A DNA stretch of 64,000 bases from NCBI GenBank assembly GCA_050251715.1, contig JBFWMG010000013.1:1-64000 (forward strand). The letters are read 5' to 3'. The notes beneath the pieces were generated by a model that saw only the letters and a program-made list of their open reading frames with translations, made no database searches and had not been told where the DNA came from. Below are positions 53,364-62,025 of the stretch, piece by piece. Source of the stretch: JBFWMG01 sp050251715 (GTDB taxonomy: Bacteria; Desulfobacterota; Desulfovibrionia; Desulfovibrionales; Desulfovibrionaceae). Position numbers and translations under genes: made by a program. The first letter of the stretch is position 1, and the number at the start of each line of letters is the position of its first letter.

Positions 53364-54356
53364 ATGAAGATAGCTGTCATTGGCGGCGGCGCCTGGGGCA
53401 CCACCCTGGCCAATTTGCTGGCGAAAAAAGGCGTGGACGCCACCCTTTGGGTGCGCGAGCAGCAGGTTCTGGCCGAGATCCGCAGCACGGGCCGCAACGC
53501 CTGGTACCTGCCCGACGTGGTGCTGCACGAGACGCTGGAAGTCACCTCCGACCCGGAAGCGGCGCTCAAGGACGCGGCCTGCTTCCTGTTCGTCGTCCCG
53601 TGCCAGTTCTACCGCAACATGCTCATCCAGTTCCGCGAGATGCTGCCCAAAAAGCCCCTTATCGTCTGCGCCAACAAGGGCATCGAGGTGGGCAGCCTCA
53701 AGACCGTGTCCCAGGTCACGGCCGAGGAGCTGGGTTCGCTCAAGCCCCGGTTCGCCATGCTTTCCGGCCCCTCCTTTGCCCATGAGGTGAGCAAGGAGCT
53801 GCCCACCGCCGTGGCCCTGGGCTGCGACGACAAGAAGGCGGGCAAGGAAGTGCAGGAAATGCTCGCCACCGACTATTTCCGCGTCTATACCAACGGCGAC
53901 GTGCGCGGCGTGGAGTTGGGCGGCGCGGTGAAGAACGTCATCGCCATCGCGGCGGGCATTGCCGATGGCCTGGGCTACGGCCACGACGCCCGCGCCGCGC
54001 TCATCACGCGCGGCCTGGCCGAGATGAGCCGCCTGGGCATCGCCATGGGCGCCAAGGCCAAAACCTTCATGGGCCTTGCGGGCATGGGCGACCTGGTGCT
54101 CACCTGCACCGGCGACCTGTCGCGCAACCGCCAGGTGGGCCTGCGCCTGGGCAAGGGGCAGACGCTCATGGAAATCCTCGGCGAAATGAAATCCGTGGCC
54201 GAAGGCGTGAAGACCACCGAGGCCGTGCATGCCCTGGGCCAGAAACACAAGGTCGACATGCCCATCACCGACCAGGTGTTCAAGGTGCTGTACGAAGGCA
54301 AAGACCCCAACGCGGCGGTGCGCGAACTCATGACGCGCTCGCTCAAGGACGAATAA
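53364..54356 (+). CDS. gpsA: Glycerol-3-phosphate dehydrogenase [NAD(P)+]
   Basis: This 330-residue enzyme supplies glycerol 3-phosphate for phospholipids. It starts with the Rossmann motif MKIAVIGGGAWGTTLANLL and carries LSGPSFAHEV, GGAVKNVIAIAAGI with the catalytic lysine, and the GDLVLTCTG segment. AAAGGAT precedes the ATG at 53364; the longer open frame upstream overlaps the ahbB promoter region. Confidence 0.97.
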   Translation: MKIAVIGGGAWGTTLANLLAKKGVDATLWVREQQVLAEIRSTGRNAWYLPDVVLHETLEVTSDPEAALKDAACFLFVVPCQFYRNMLIQFREMLPKKPLIVCANKGIEVGSLKTVSQVTAEELGSLKPRFAMLSGPSFAHEVSKELPTAVALGCDDKKAGKEVQEMLATDYFRVYTNGDVRGVELGGAVKNVIAIAAGIADGLGYGHDARAALITRGLAEMSRLGIAMGAKAKTFMGLAGMGDLVLTCTGDLSRNRQVGLRLGKGQTLMEILGEMKSVAEGVKTTEAVHALGQKHKVDMPITDQVFKVLYEGKDPNAAVRELMTRSLKDE

Positions 54357-54382
54357 GACCGGCTTGTGCCGTAAAGGAGTTC

Positions 54383-54547
54383 ATGATGGCTGTCTGGAAG
54401 AAAATCATCGTGCTTGCCTGCCTCTGCCTGTTCCTTGCGGGCGGCGTGGTGGGCTGTGAAAAGGAAGGTTCGGGCGAAAAGGCCGGCAAGAAGGTGGACG
54501 AGGCCGTGGACGCGGCCAAGGACAAGCTCAAGAAGCTGACCGAATAG
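54383..54547 (+). CDS. Small lipoprotein
   Basis: This 54-residue protein has an N-terminal charged hydrophobic leader (MMAVWKKIIVLACLCLFLAG) and a lipobox-like VVGC, followed by a lysine/glutamate-rich amphipathic tail (AGKKVDEAVDAAKDKLKKL). It resembles entericidin-like small lipoproteins. AAAGGAG precedes two in-frame ATGs (54383, 54386); the second has better spacing. A terminator follows closely. Confidence 0.8.
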   Translation: MMAVWKKIIVLACLCLFLAGGVVGCEKEGSGEKAGKKVDEAVDAAKDKLKKLTE

Positions 54548-54575
54548 CCCGTGGCGGCACGGATTCGAGTACAGA

Positions 54576-54602
54576 AGGGCGCCCCGGAAGGGGCGCCTTT
54601 TT
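54576..54602 (+). terminator. Intrinsic terminator after the lipoprotein gene
   Basis: GGCGCCCC (54578-54585) pairs with GGGGCGCC (54590-54597) around GGAA, followed by five T residues. It isolates gpsA and the lipoprotein gene from the following toxin-antitoxin module. Confidence 0.93.
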
Positions 54603-54663
54603 GTCGTTGTCGGGCGTGGAGGCGAAGCGCGGGGCTATCGGACGGGCAGGCGCTGCTGTTGCG

Positions 54664-54716
54664 TGATCAATAAAAATGCTTGATCAGGAAAAATGATCAG
54701 TATATATTTTTGATCA
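54664..54716 (+). promoter_or_regulatory. Operator and promoter of the AbiE-like module
   Basis: TGATCA occurs four times, at 54664, 54681, 54694 and 54711, with start-to-start spacings of 17, 13 and 17 bp. TTGATC (54680-54685) and TATATT (54703-54708) are 17 bp apart and form a good promoter inside this array. The predicted start is at about 54714-54716, on the ATG itself. I infer an autoregulated promoter giving a leaderless mRNA. Confidence 0.7.
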
Positions 54717-55867
54717 TGTGGCGCAGAAAAGAAAAAGATGACGCGGCCAGGGCGGCACTTGTTAACGATTGCCTTCGATTTCTCAGGAAGGCGGGCTTTG
54801 TGGGTCACTATGAGCCCGTGGGCTGTGGACCGGGTGATGGATGGCTTGCGCTCGAACGCGAAGGGTCCGTGCAGCGATACCGGCTGGCGGTGCAGGTCAA
54901 GGCCGGGCCTCTCGCACGGCAGGACGGCGACTATTGGCAGTATCTCGTGGCAAGGGGTGGGGCGGACCTTCTGTGCGCCGACGCCATTCCCCCTGCTGTG
55001 GCCGCGGGTTTGAAGGACAAGGGCATCCAGTACATCGACAGGGCAGGGAACATGTTCCTGGATGCACCGGGTATCTATGTCCACGTTGTCGGCCAGCGTA
55101 GGCCGAGGACCGTGCCTAGCACCACCGGCGCGAATGTTTTCCATGTTGCCGGATTGCGGTTGCTGCTTTTGTTGCTCAAGGAGCCGGAGGCCGTGAATTG
55201 GCCGCAGCGGCGGATAGCAATGGGGGCCGGTATCGCCCAGGGGAATATCCCCAGGCTGTTTCGCGGCCTGGAGGAGCAGGGGTTTCTTGTTCTCCTGCGG
55301 CGGGGCGAGCGGCGGTTGGTCAGCGCGGAGAAGCTGTTGGCGCGGTGGGAGGAAGGGTATGTGGAGCGGTTGAGGTCAAAACTCTTCATCGGGCGCTACG
55401 AATATTTGGGCCCGGCAAGCGAGGTGTCATACGTGGCGCGCCAGGTGCAGTGGTATCAGCATCATCACCGTGATGGGTGGTTTGATGGCGTCGCCCTCGG
55501 CGGCGAGCTTGCCGCGACCATCCGACATCCGGATGTCTTTTTTCAGCCGATGACGGCGGCAATTCATGTCCCGGTCGTTGACGAGGCCGAGGACACACGA
55601 AAACTCACGTTTCTCTTGGCCAAATGCAATGTCGAGTCTACGCCTAGTGCGGATGGGAATGTGACAGTGCTGCGGCGCGTGGGGACCGTGGATGGCGGCG
55701 AGCCCGGCCTGCTGGATGACCATCGCATCGGTTTGATCGATCCACTTCTGATGTACGCGGAAATGGCGTTGGTTGAGGGGGGGCGGGAGGAGCGCATGGG
55801 CGCGATGCGCGAGCGATTGCTCGCCCATGACATCCTGCCGCGCCTTGGGGTGAGCAGTCATGCATGA
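54716..55867 (+). CDS. AbiEi-family antitoxin/regulator of a type IV-like toxin-antitoxin system
   Basis: This 383-residue protein has an N-terminal region with a nuclease-like fold (RYRLAVQVKAG, then LKDKGIQYIDRAGNMFL near 100-115), a winged helix (about 150-215, AGIAQGNIPRLFRGLEEQGF) and a C-terminal AbiEi-like region (DGVALGGELAATI and the late IDPLLMYAEMAL). I start at MWRRKEK (ATG 54716); no ribosome binding site is seen. It overlaps the toxin gene by 8 nt. The long C-terminal part distinguishes it from short AbiEi proteins. Confidence 0.78.
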   Translation: MWRRKEKDDAARAALVNDCLRFLRKAGFVGHYEPVGCGPGDGWLALEREGSVQRYRLAVQVKAGPLARQDGDYWQYLVARGGADLLCADAIPPAVAAGLKDKGIQYIDRAGNMFLDAPGIYVHVVGQRRPRTVPSTTGANVFHVAGLRLLLLLLKEPEAVNWPQRRIAMGAGIAQGNIPRLFRGLEEQGFLVLLRRGERRLVSAEKLLARWEEGYVERLRSKLFIGRYEYLGPASEVSYVARQVQWYQHHHRDGWFDGVALGGELAATIRHPDVFFQPMTAAIHVPVVDEAEDTRKLTFLLAKCNVESTPSADGNVTVLRRVGTVDGGEPGLLDDHRIGLIDPLLMYAEMALVEGGREERMGAMRERLLAHDILPRLGVSSHA

Positions 55868-56687
55868 TCCGGGCGTGCAGGTTCTCTTGGACTTCCAGGA
55901 CATCGCGGAGCGGCTTGGGGTGCGCTATGTGCTGGTGGGCGCAGGCTCCCGTGTTCTGACCGTCGAGCACATGCGCCGGGACGGTCGCACGGTCCGTGAC
56001 GCGCGCGCCACGCTGGATTGGGATTTCGGCGTGCAATTCGAGCATTACGCAGCCTATGAAGCCTTTGCGGCGGCGCTGATCGGCGGGCCGTTCAGGAAGG
56101 GCACGCCGTGGCAGCGGGTGATGCACAAGACGACGGGCATCGCTCTCGACATGGTGCCCTTTGGGGGCATTGCGCCCGGCGGAACGCTCCGTGTGCCGAA
56201 GGAAGAAACCACCTTGCAGGTTTTGGGGTTTGCGGAGGCGCTGTCCCATGCCGTGATGGTGCCTCTGGCAGGGAGGCTGCTTCCGGTTGTCAATGAGGTC
56301 GGTTTCGTGGTCCTCAAGCTGATTGCGTGGCATGATCGCGCGAAGCTGGATGACCTGCGCGACCTGTGGCACGTGATCAGGGATTATGACAGCGGCGACA
56401 ACGTGCGGCGGGCGTTTGATCGGTATCATGCACTGCTTCTGGATGATGGGCTAGACCAGGATGAGATGCTTGCCAGACTGCTTGGGGCCGATATGGGGGC
56501 GATCATGGCCCCGGCGACCCGGTCCGTGACCGAGGCGGTGTTGTCGCGACTGGCGGATGTGGAGACGATGGCCGTGCGGAGCCTGGCACGCATCGGTCAA
56601 CCCCTGGACGAGATAGCGGGCCTGTTCACGCAGGTGCTTGAGGGCGTCAAGGAATCCCCCGCGAAGCCCGACCATCGTGACGTATAG
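55860..56687 (+). CDS. AbiEii-family nucleotidyltransferase toxin
   Basis: This 275-residue protein has the nucleotidyltransferase features VLVGAGS (27-30) and TLDWDFG (D53, D55), a third acidic residue in ALDMVPFGG (D97), and the distal KLIAWHDRAKLDDLRDLW typical of AbiEii/MenT-like toxins, which transfer nucleotides to RNA targets such as tRNA. The ATG lies inside the antitoxin's last codons, showing coupling. The usual Arg before the DxD differs slightly, so activity is unproven. Confidence 0.78.
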   Translation: MHDPGVQVLLDFQDIAERLGVRYVLVGAGSRVLTVEHMRRDGRTVRDARATLDWDFGVQFEHYAAYEAFAAALIGGPFRKGTPWQRVMHKTTGIALDMVPFGGIAPGGTLRVPKEETTLQVLGFAEALSHAVMVPLAGRLLPVVNEVGFVVLKLIAWHDRAKLDDLRDLWHVIRDYDSGDNVRRAFDRYHALLLDDGLDQDEMLARLLGADMGAIMAPATRSVTEAVLSRLADVETMAVRSLARIGQPLDEIAGLFTQVLEGVKESPAKPDHRDV

Positions 56688-56720
56688 TCCGACGTCGGTA
56701 TCGCCGTCGTGTTTTCCCAT

Positions 56721-56780
56721 GCTATTCCCCAACCCGCAGTTTTTGGGGAAGGTGGGTGAGAGAGGAGGGGGGTGCGGGGG
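56721..56780. repeat. Dispersed repeat, copy B
   Basis: GCAGTTTTTGGGGAA, then GAGAGAGGAGGGG and GGGGTGCGG match copy A at 30612-30666 in the opposite orientation, with a small insertion or deletion and scattered changes. The hairpin TTCCCCAA/TTGGGGAA is more complete here. Confidence 0.65.
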
Positions 56781-56866
56781 GAGATGCTATGCCATTGTCG
56801 GGAGGAAGTGGCATGTAGCGCGGGCCGCAGGCGCTCATGGCAACAAGCCCTTCCCGCCCACTATAA

Positions 56867-56888
56867 GCGGCATTATGCCGCCTTTTTT
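56867..56888 (+). terminator. Terminator after the AbiE-like module
   Basis: GCGGCA (56867-56872) and TGCCGC (56876-56881) form a stem with a 3-nt loop, followed by C and six T residues. Confidence 0.7.
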
Positions 56889-56971
56889 CGCGCAGAAAAA
56901 GGGGGTTCCGCCCTCTCTCCCCTCCCCACGCCTCGTCGTTTCTTCTTCTTTCTCTCTCTCTCGCGCGTGAC

Positions 56972-57988
56972 TTATCGCCGCAGCTGGTACTTGCGCACGG
57001 CGGCGTTGTGTTCGGCGAGGGTTTTGCTGAAGTAGTGGGTGCCGTCTTTTTTGGACACGAAGTAGAGGAATTTGTGGTCGTCGGGGTGGGCGGCGGCCTG
57101 CAGGGCGGCCAGGCCGGGCGAGCAGATGGGCGTGCGCGGCAGGCCGGGGTGGCGGTAGGTGTTGTAGGGGTTGGTTTTGTCTTCCAGGTGTTTTTTGGTC
57201 AGGTTGCCGTCAAAAATGGTGCCCAGGCCGTAGATGACCGTGGCGCAGGATTGCAGGGCCATGCGGCGTTTCAGGCGGTTGGTGAACACGCCCGCGACCA
57301 TGGGGCGTTCCTCGAAATTGCCGGTTTCCTTTTCCACCACCGAGGCGAGGGTGACCACGTTATGGATGGCGGCGGCGTCGGGCAGGCCGCCGGGCCAGAT
57401 TTTGGCGGCCTGTTTCCAGAAGGATTTGACCAGCAGGTCGGCCACGGCTTGGGCGTCGCCCACCTGGGCGCGGGTCAGATAGTAGGTTTCGGGGAACAGG
57501 TAGCCTTCGGCGGTGTCGTGGGGGATGCCGTGTTCGCGCAGGAAGAGCGGATCCTTGATGACCTTGGCGAAGTCGGCGGCCGGGGCGAATCCGGCCTTTT
57601 CGATGACCTCGGCGGTTTCCCACCAGGTCAGGCCTTCGCGGATGGACAGGCGGTACTGGATGGGGCGGCCCGCGACCAGGGTTTCAAGGATGCGTTCCGG
57701 GGTCCAGTTGGTGTGCAGTTCGAACTCGCCCGCCTGGATGGAGCCGAATTTATGCTCCTTTTCGCCGAGCAGGCGGAAGAATTCGGGGTCGGTGATGAGG
57801 TCGTTGTCGGCGAGCAGGCGGGTGACCTTGTCGAAGGTGGCGCCGGGCGGCACGGAAAAGACGACCTCGTGGCCGGGCGATTGGGGCGGTACGGTGAGAA
57901 AGGCGCGCCATTGGTGGTAGACGTATCCGGCCATGCCGAGCGACGCGGCGGTGACGAGGCCAAGGAAGATGTAGAGAATTTTCTTCAT
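56972..57988 (-). CDS. mltG: Endolytic murein transglycosylase
   Basis: This 338-residue membrane-anchored lytic transglycosylase ends nascent glycan strands. It has an N-terminal helix (ILYIFLGLVTAASLGMAGYVY), the EGYLFPETYYL segment, the catalytic glutamate in LASVVEKETG and the C-terminal SYGL-like CATVIYGLG and NTYRHPGLPRTPI. Its start overlaps the ruvX stop. Confidence 0.95.
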   Translation of the reverse strand: MKKILYIFLGLVTAASLGMAGYVYHQWRAFLTVPPQSPGHEVVFSVPPGATFDKVTRLLADNDLITDPEFFRLLGEKEHKFGSIQAGEFELHTNWTPERILETLVAGRPIQYRLSIREGLTWWETAEVIEKAGFAPAADFAKVIKDPLFLREHGIPHDTAEGYLFPETYYLTRAQVGDAQAVADLLVKSFWKQAAKIWPGGLPDAAAIHNVVTLASVVEKETGNFEERPMVAGVFTNRLKRRMALQSCATVIYGLGTIFDGNLTKKHLEDKTNPYNTYRHPGLPRTPICSPGLAALQAAAHPDDHKFLYFVSKKDGTHYFSKTLAEHNAAVRKYQLRR

Positions 57989-58422
57989 GTGGTTTCGGCG
58001 GACCGGGGCGTGTCGATGAACGACTGGAGGATGCGCACCGCCGCCTGCTGGTCCACGGTATTCTTCAGCGCGTTTCCGGTCAATCCCGCCTGGCGCAGGT
58101 CGTCCTCGGCCTCGAAGGAGGACAGCTCCTCGTCCATGAGGTGGATGGGCAGGCTGGTGCGGCGGCCCAGGCTGGCGGCGAAGTTGCGCACCTGGCGGAT
58201 GGTGAGGTGTTCCTGGCCGTCGGCGGTGTCGTAGCCCGCCAGGGGGATGCCGAGCACGATGGCTTCGATGCCCTCCTGGTCCAGGATGCGCAGCAGGTCG
58301 TCAAAGAGCGCGTCGCGGCTGGTGCGGTGGATGGTCTTGAGCGGAAAGGCGATGGTGCCCGTGGGATTGGTGACGGCCAACCCCACGCGCCTGGTGCCGA
58401 AATCGATGCCGAGCAGTTTCAT
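57985..58422 (-). CDS. ruvX: Holliday junction resolvase-like protein RuvX (YqgF)
   Basis: This 145-residue RNase H-fold protein begins MKLLGIDFGTRRVGLAVTNPTG with the conserved aspartate and has VLGIPL and LMDEELSSFEAE. The family acts in 16S rRNA 5' processing and possibly at junctions. It overlaps mltG by 4 nt, a common pairing. Confidence 0.93.
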   Translation of the reverse strand: MKLLGIDFGTRRVGLAVTNPTGTIAFPLKTIHRTSRDALFDDLLRILDQEGIEAIVLGIPLAGYDTADGQEHLTIRQVRNFAASLGRRTSLPIHLMDEELSSFEAEDDLRQAGLTGNALKNTVDQQAAVRILQSFIDTPRSAETT

Positions 58423-58467
58423 GCCGTGCCGCCCGAGGGTGGGGCGTGGGGCGGGTCCGCCGTGGCG

Positions 58468-61400
58468 CTAGAGCGCCACGGTGCGGACCTTGCCGTGCGC
58501 CTCGGCCTTGGCCAGCGCGGTGCGCAGCCGTTTTTCCCAGTCCGCGCCAAAGCGGGCCTGGGCGAGGAATTCCAGGGTGTGCAGCACGGGCTGGGGCTTG
58601 CCCATGCCCATGAGGCTGCGGGCGATGCCTATCTTGCACGAGGGGCAGCCCACGAGGATGGGCGTGTCGTTGGGATAGTCCGCCAGGTCTTCGGCCAGGT
58701 GTTCCTTTTTGCGGTCGCGCAGCTTGTTGTAGATGTCGGGCGAGGTGAGCGCGCCCAGGCCCGATTCGCCGCAGCAGCCCGGGGACACGGTGACCGTGGC
58801 GCCGGTGAGCGTGCGCAGTGCGCCCGCGTAGGCGTCGGCGGCCTTGTTGGCGGCCAGGCCGCTCCATTCGGCGTGGCAGGCGGCGTGGTAGAGCAGGCGG
58901 TCGTCCGCCACCGCCACCGGGGCGGTTTGCCGTTCCATGAGGAACTGCGTCACGTCGCGGTGCTCGGTCTTTTGGGCCAGCACGGTGGCCAGTTCGTAGC
59001 GGGCGAGTCCGGAGCGGCACGAGCCGCAGGCGGTGAGCACGCGGGAGATGGCGAGCCCCGCGCTCTGGGCGCGGCCCAGGAATTCGCGGATGGCCTTGAT
59101 GTTGCGGTCGCGGTTGGCGGCGAAGGCCTCGTCGCAGCCCGAGGCGAGCAGCGGGTAGCCGCAGCACAGGTGTTCGGGCGGCAGCACCACGGGCACGCCC
59201 GCGTCGAGCAGCAGCATGATGGTGGCCAGGCCGATGGAGCGGTAGAACAGCCCCGCGCCGCAGCCGGGGAAATAGAAGGCCGCTTCCACGCCAGGCGCGG
59301 CGGGGTCGACCCCGGCGGGCGTGAAGATGTTGCCCTTGTCGAGCGCCAGGGCGTCGTCCAGGTTGCGGAAACCCACGGTGGGGCCGGGGCCGGAGAAGAG
59401 CGGGCTTTTCAGGCGGTCGGTCCACTTGGCGGGTACCAGGCCCAGGGCGGCGTTTTGCACCACCTGGCCCACGGCGGCGGCGCGGGCGGCCAGGGGCACG
59501 CGCTTGCCCGGCAGTTCGGCCAGGTAGTTGAGCACGCGGGTCTTGATGGGGTGGCCGTCCATGCCCTCGTGCACCAGCAGCGCGCGCATGCCCAGCGCCG
59601 CGCCGGAAGAGTCGATCTTGACCGGGCACACGGCGGTGCATTTGCCGCAGCCGGTGCAGTGCTCCACCATGAGCCGCAGCTGCTTGAGCAGCGAATCGTC
59701 GGGTTCGCCCTTGTGCACCTTGGTGTAGTAGATGGCCTCGATGAGCGCGCCCAGGCTGATGTTCTTGTTGCGCGGGTGGGACATGAGCGAGCGCTCGGGC
59801 TGGTACATGGGGCAGACCTGCTTGCACTTGCCGCAGCGGGTGCACACCTGCACGTTGGTGAGCAGGTTGATGAGCTGTTCCTTGTCCGGCAGGCCGGTGG
59901 CGCGGATGTCCTCGATGAGCCGGTTGAAGGAGAAGGTGTAGGGCTTGACCGGCAGGTCGGGCCGGGTGAGCTTGCCGGGGTTGAGCACGCCGCGCGGGTC
60001 CACCTTGGCCTTGTAGGCCTTGATCGCGGCCATTTTTTCCGCTGACAGGAAGGATATCTTGGTGATGCCGATGCCGTGTTCGCCGCTGACCACGCCCTTG
60101 AGTTCCTGGGCCTTGGTCATGACCTCGGCGGCGGCCTCCTCGGCCAGCTTGAGCATCTCTGGGTCGTTGGAGTTGACCGGGATGTTGACGTGGCAGTTGC
60201 CGTCGCCCGCGTGCATGTGGTTGGCCACGATGATGCGCCGGGCCATGGTGCGGTCGTGGATGGCGTCGATCTGCGGCTTCAGGTCCGGGTAGCGGAAGGT
60301 GAGATCCTTGAAGAAGTAGAAGGCCTGCATCTTCAGTTCCTCGTCGCTCACCTCGCTGGGCGGCACCTCGTGCATGAGGATGCGCGAGGTGTGGTTGAAC
60401 TCCATGTTGATGAATGTGTCGTGCAGGCCCATGCCGGGCAGGCGGCCCACGTCCTGCAGGCCCGAGCGGTAGGCCTTGGCCATGTAGATGAGGTTGAGGT
60501 GCTCCAGGAACGAGGCGAATTCGGGGATCACGTCGATGGGGATGACGATGTCCTCGTTGATCTTGAAGCCGGAGGTGCGCTTGGCGATGGCCGAGAGCTT
60601 GTGGCGGTCTTCCCAGAACAGTTCCGCCTCGCGGTCGTCGCGGGCCGCGAACACGTCCACGGAGTCGTAGGGCTGGCAGATGTTGACGATGTCGCGCACG
60701 GCGGCTTCCAGCGCGGTCTCGTCGTCCGAGTCGAGCTGGATGAGCAGCACGGAGTTGGGGTCGCCCTCATAGGTGGTGGACTTGCTCTGGTAATTGATGG
60801 CCTGCACGTATTTGATGCCGAATTCCTCCAGGGCCGAAATCTTGACCAGATCGCCCTGGCTGCGGATCGTGTTGCGCAGGGCCACGATGTCCTTGATGAC
60901 GTACATGGCGTGCAGCAGCGAGCGGCCATAGAATTCGAGGCACAGGGTCCGCGAATGCGCGGGCTGGGGATGGCAGATGAAGCACACGTCCACGATGACG
61001 CCGTCCACGCCTTCCTTCTGCACGCCGGGCAGGCCGCCCAGGAACTTGTTGGTCACGTCCTTGCCCAGGCCGGGCGCGCGGATCTGGTCGCCGGGCAGCG
61101 CCACGGTCTCCAGCAGTTCGCCCTGGCCGTTGCGCACCTCGAACACGGCGGTCTCCTCGGCCAGGATCTTGTGGCCGGGATGGTTGGCGCGGCGCACCTC
61201 GATGACCTCGCCCGTGGGCGTGACCATGCGGTAGGAGAGGATGCAGTCGATGGTGGTGCCGTATTCAAAGGCAAAGGGGCCGCCGGAGTTCTCGCTCACG
61301 TTGCCGCCCAGGGACGAGGCGGTCTTGGAGGCCGGGTCCACGGTGAAGAGCAGCCCCTTGGCCGCCGCCGCCCTGATCGCCTCCATGGTGATGACGCCCG

Positions 61401-62025
61401 CCTGGGCGCACAGCACGCGCGTGTCCGTGTCGATGGACAGTATCTTCTTGAGCTTGGACAGGGAGAGGATGACGCTGCGCTGGTCCGCCGGGACCGCGCC
61501 GCCTGTCAGGCCCGAGCCGCCGCCGCGCGGCACCAGGGCGAAATGCAGCTCGTTGGCCAGGCGCACGATGCCCTGGATCTCTTCGATGGACTGGGGATGC
61601 ACCACGAGCAGCGGCATTTCCATGCGCAGGTCCGTGGCGTCGGTGGCGCACTCCACGCGGGAGCTGGGGCGTGTGTCGATGTTTTCCTGGGGCATGAACT
61701 CGCCGAAGCGGCGGATGAGCTCGCGGCGAAAGGCCCGATCCAGGTCAAAGGCCTCCCAGAACCGGGACATGCTCTCGCCGAGGATGGTGGCGTATTCGTC
61801 GGCCAGCGAGGGCTTGACGCGGTTGAATTTCTCCCAGGCGCTGGCGCGCACCATGTCGGGCGAGATGAAGGGGTTGTAGCGGACCAGGAACAACTCCTCG
61901 GCCAGTGCGAGCGTGAGGTCGCGCACGCCTTCGGGCCAGAGCGCGAAGGTCTTGAGGTCGAGGCCGAGTACGCGGGGAACGAGGTGTTCCACGGCAATGG
62001 AGAAGTGGGGGCCTTTATGTAGCAT
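58468..62025 (-). CDS. Fused FAD-binding and Fe-S oxidoreductase, GlcD-GlcF type
   Basis: This 1185-residue protein joins an FAD-linked oxidase (PRGGGSGLTGG near 166, SENSGGPFAFEYG, GEHGIGITK) with a GlcF-like Fe-S part: CTRCGKCKQVCP (near 730), CTGCGKCTAVCP (near 790) and CCG-type motifs (HLCCGYP, ACGSCRSG, CHAEWSG, GCCGESG, GCPSCKIG). Such fusions oxidise D-lactate, glycolate or 2-hydroxyglutarate; lactate is likely here. About 115 residues before the usual start of the FAD domain are extra. I start at ATG 62025, with AAAAGGCGG 11 nt upstream; the spacing is long, so GTG further in is possible. Confidence 0.9.
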   Translation of the reverse strand: MLHKGPHFSIAVEHLVPRVLGLDLKTFALWPEGVRDLTLALAEELFLVRYNPFISPDMVRASAWEKFNRVKPSLADEYATILGESMSRFWEAFDLDRAFRRELIRRFGEFMPQENIDTRPSSRVECATDATDLRMEMPLLVVHPQSIEEIQGIVRLANELHFALVPRGGGSGLTGGAVPADQRSVILSLSKLKKILSIDTDTRVLCAQAGVITMEAIRAAAAKGLLFTVDPASKTASSLGGNVSENSGGPFAFEYGTTIDCILSYRMVTPTGEVIEVRRANHPGHKILAEETAVFEVRNGQGELLETVALPGDQIRAPGLGKDVTNKFLGGLPGVQKEGVDGVIVDVCFICHPQPAHSRTLCLEFYGRSLLHAMYVIKDIVALRNTIRSQGDLVKISALEEFGIKYVQAINYQSKSTTYEGDPNSVLLIQLDSDDETALEAAVRDIVNICQPYDSVDVFAARDDREAELFWEDRHKLSAIAKRTSGFKINEDIVIPIDVIPEFASFLEHLNLIYMAKAYRSGLQDVGRLPGMGLHDTFINMEFNHTSRILMHEVPPSEVSDEELKMQAFYFFKDLTFRYPDLKPQIDAIHDRTMARRIIVANHMHAGDGNCHVNIPVNSNDPEMLKLAEEAAAEVMTKAQELKGVVSGEHGIGITKISFLSAEKMAAIKAYKAKVDPRGVLNPGKLTRPDLPVKPYTFSFNRLIEDIRATGLPDKEQLINLLTNVQVCTRCGKCKQVCPMYQPERSLMSHPRNKNISLGALIEAIYYTKVHKGEPDDSLLKQLRLMVEHCTGCGKCTAVCPVKIDSSGAALGMRALLVHEGMDGHPIKTRVLNYLAELPGKRVPLAARAAAVGQVVQNAALGLVPAKWTDRLKSPLFSGPGPTVGFRNLDDALALDKGNIFTPAGVDPAAPGVEAAFYFPGCGAGLFYRSIGLATIMLLLDAGVPVVLPPEHLCCGYPLLASGCDEAFAANRDRNIKAIREFLGRAQSAGLAISRVLTACGSCRSGLARYELATVLAQKTEHRDVTQFLMERQTAPVAVADDRLLYHAACHAEWSGLAANKAADAYAGALRTLTGATVTVSPGCCGESGLGALTSPDIYNKLRDRKKEHLAEDLADYPNDTPILVGCPSCKIGIARSLMGMGKPQPVLHTLEFLAQARFGADWEKRLRTALAKAEAHGKVRTVAL

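Larger units (their letters stand above)
56688..56971. other. Repeat-bearing gap between the AbiE module and mltG
   Basis: This 284-bp gap between convergent genes holds dispersed repeat copy B, a terminator for the plus strand (56867-56888) and a T/A-flanked degenerate relative of the 82-bp hairpin (56881-56925). No gene was seen. Confidence 0.65.
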
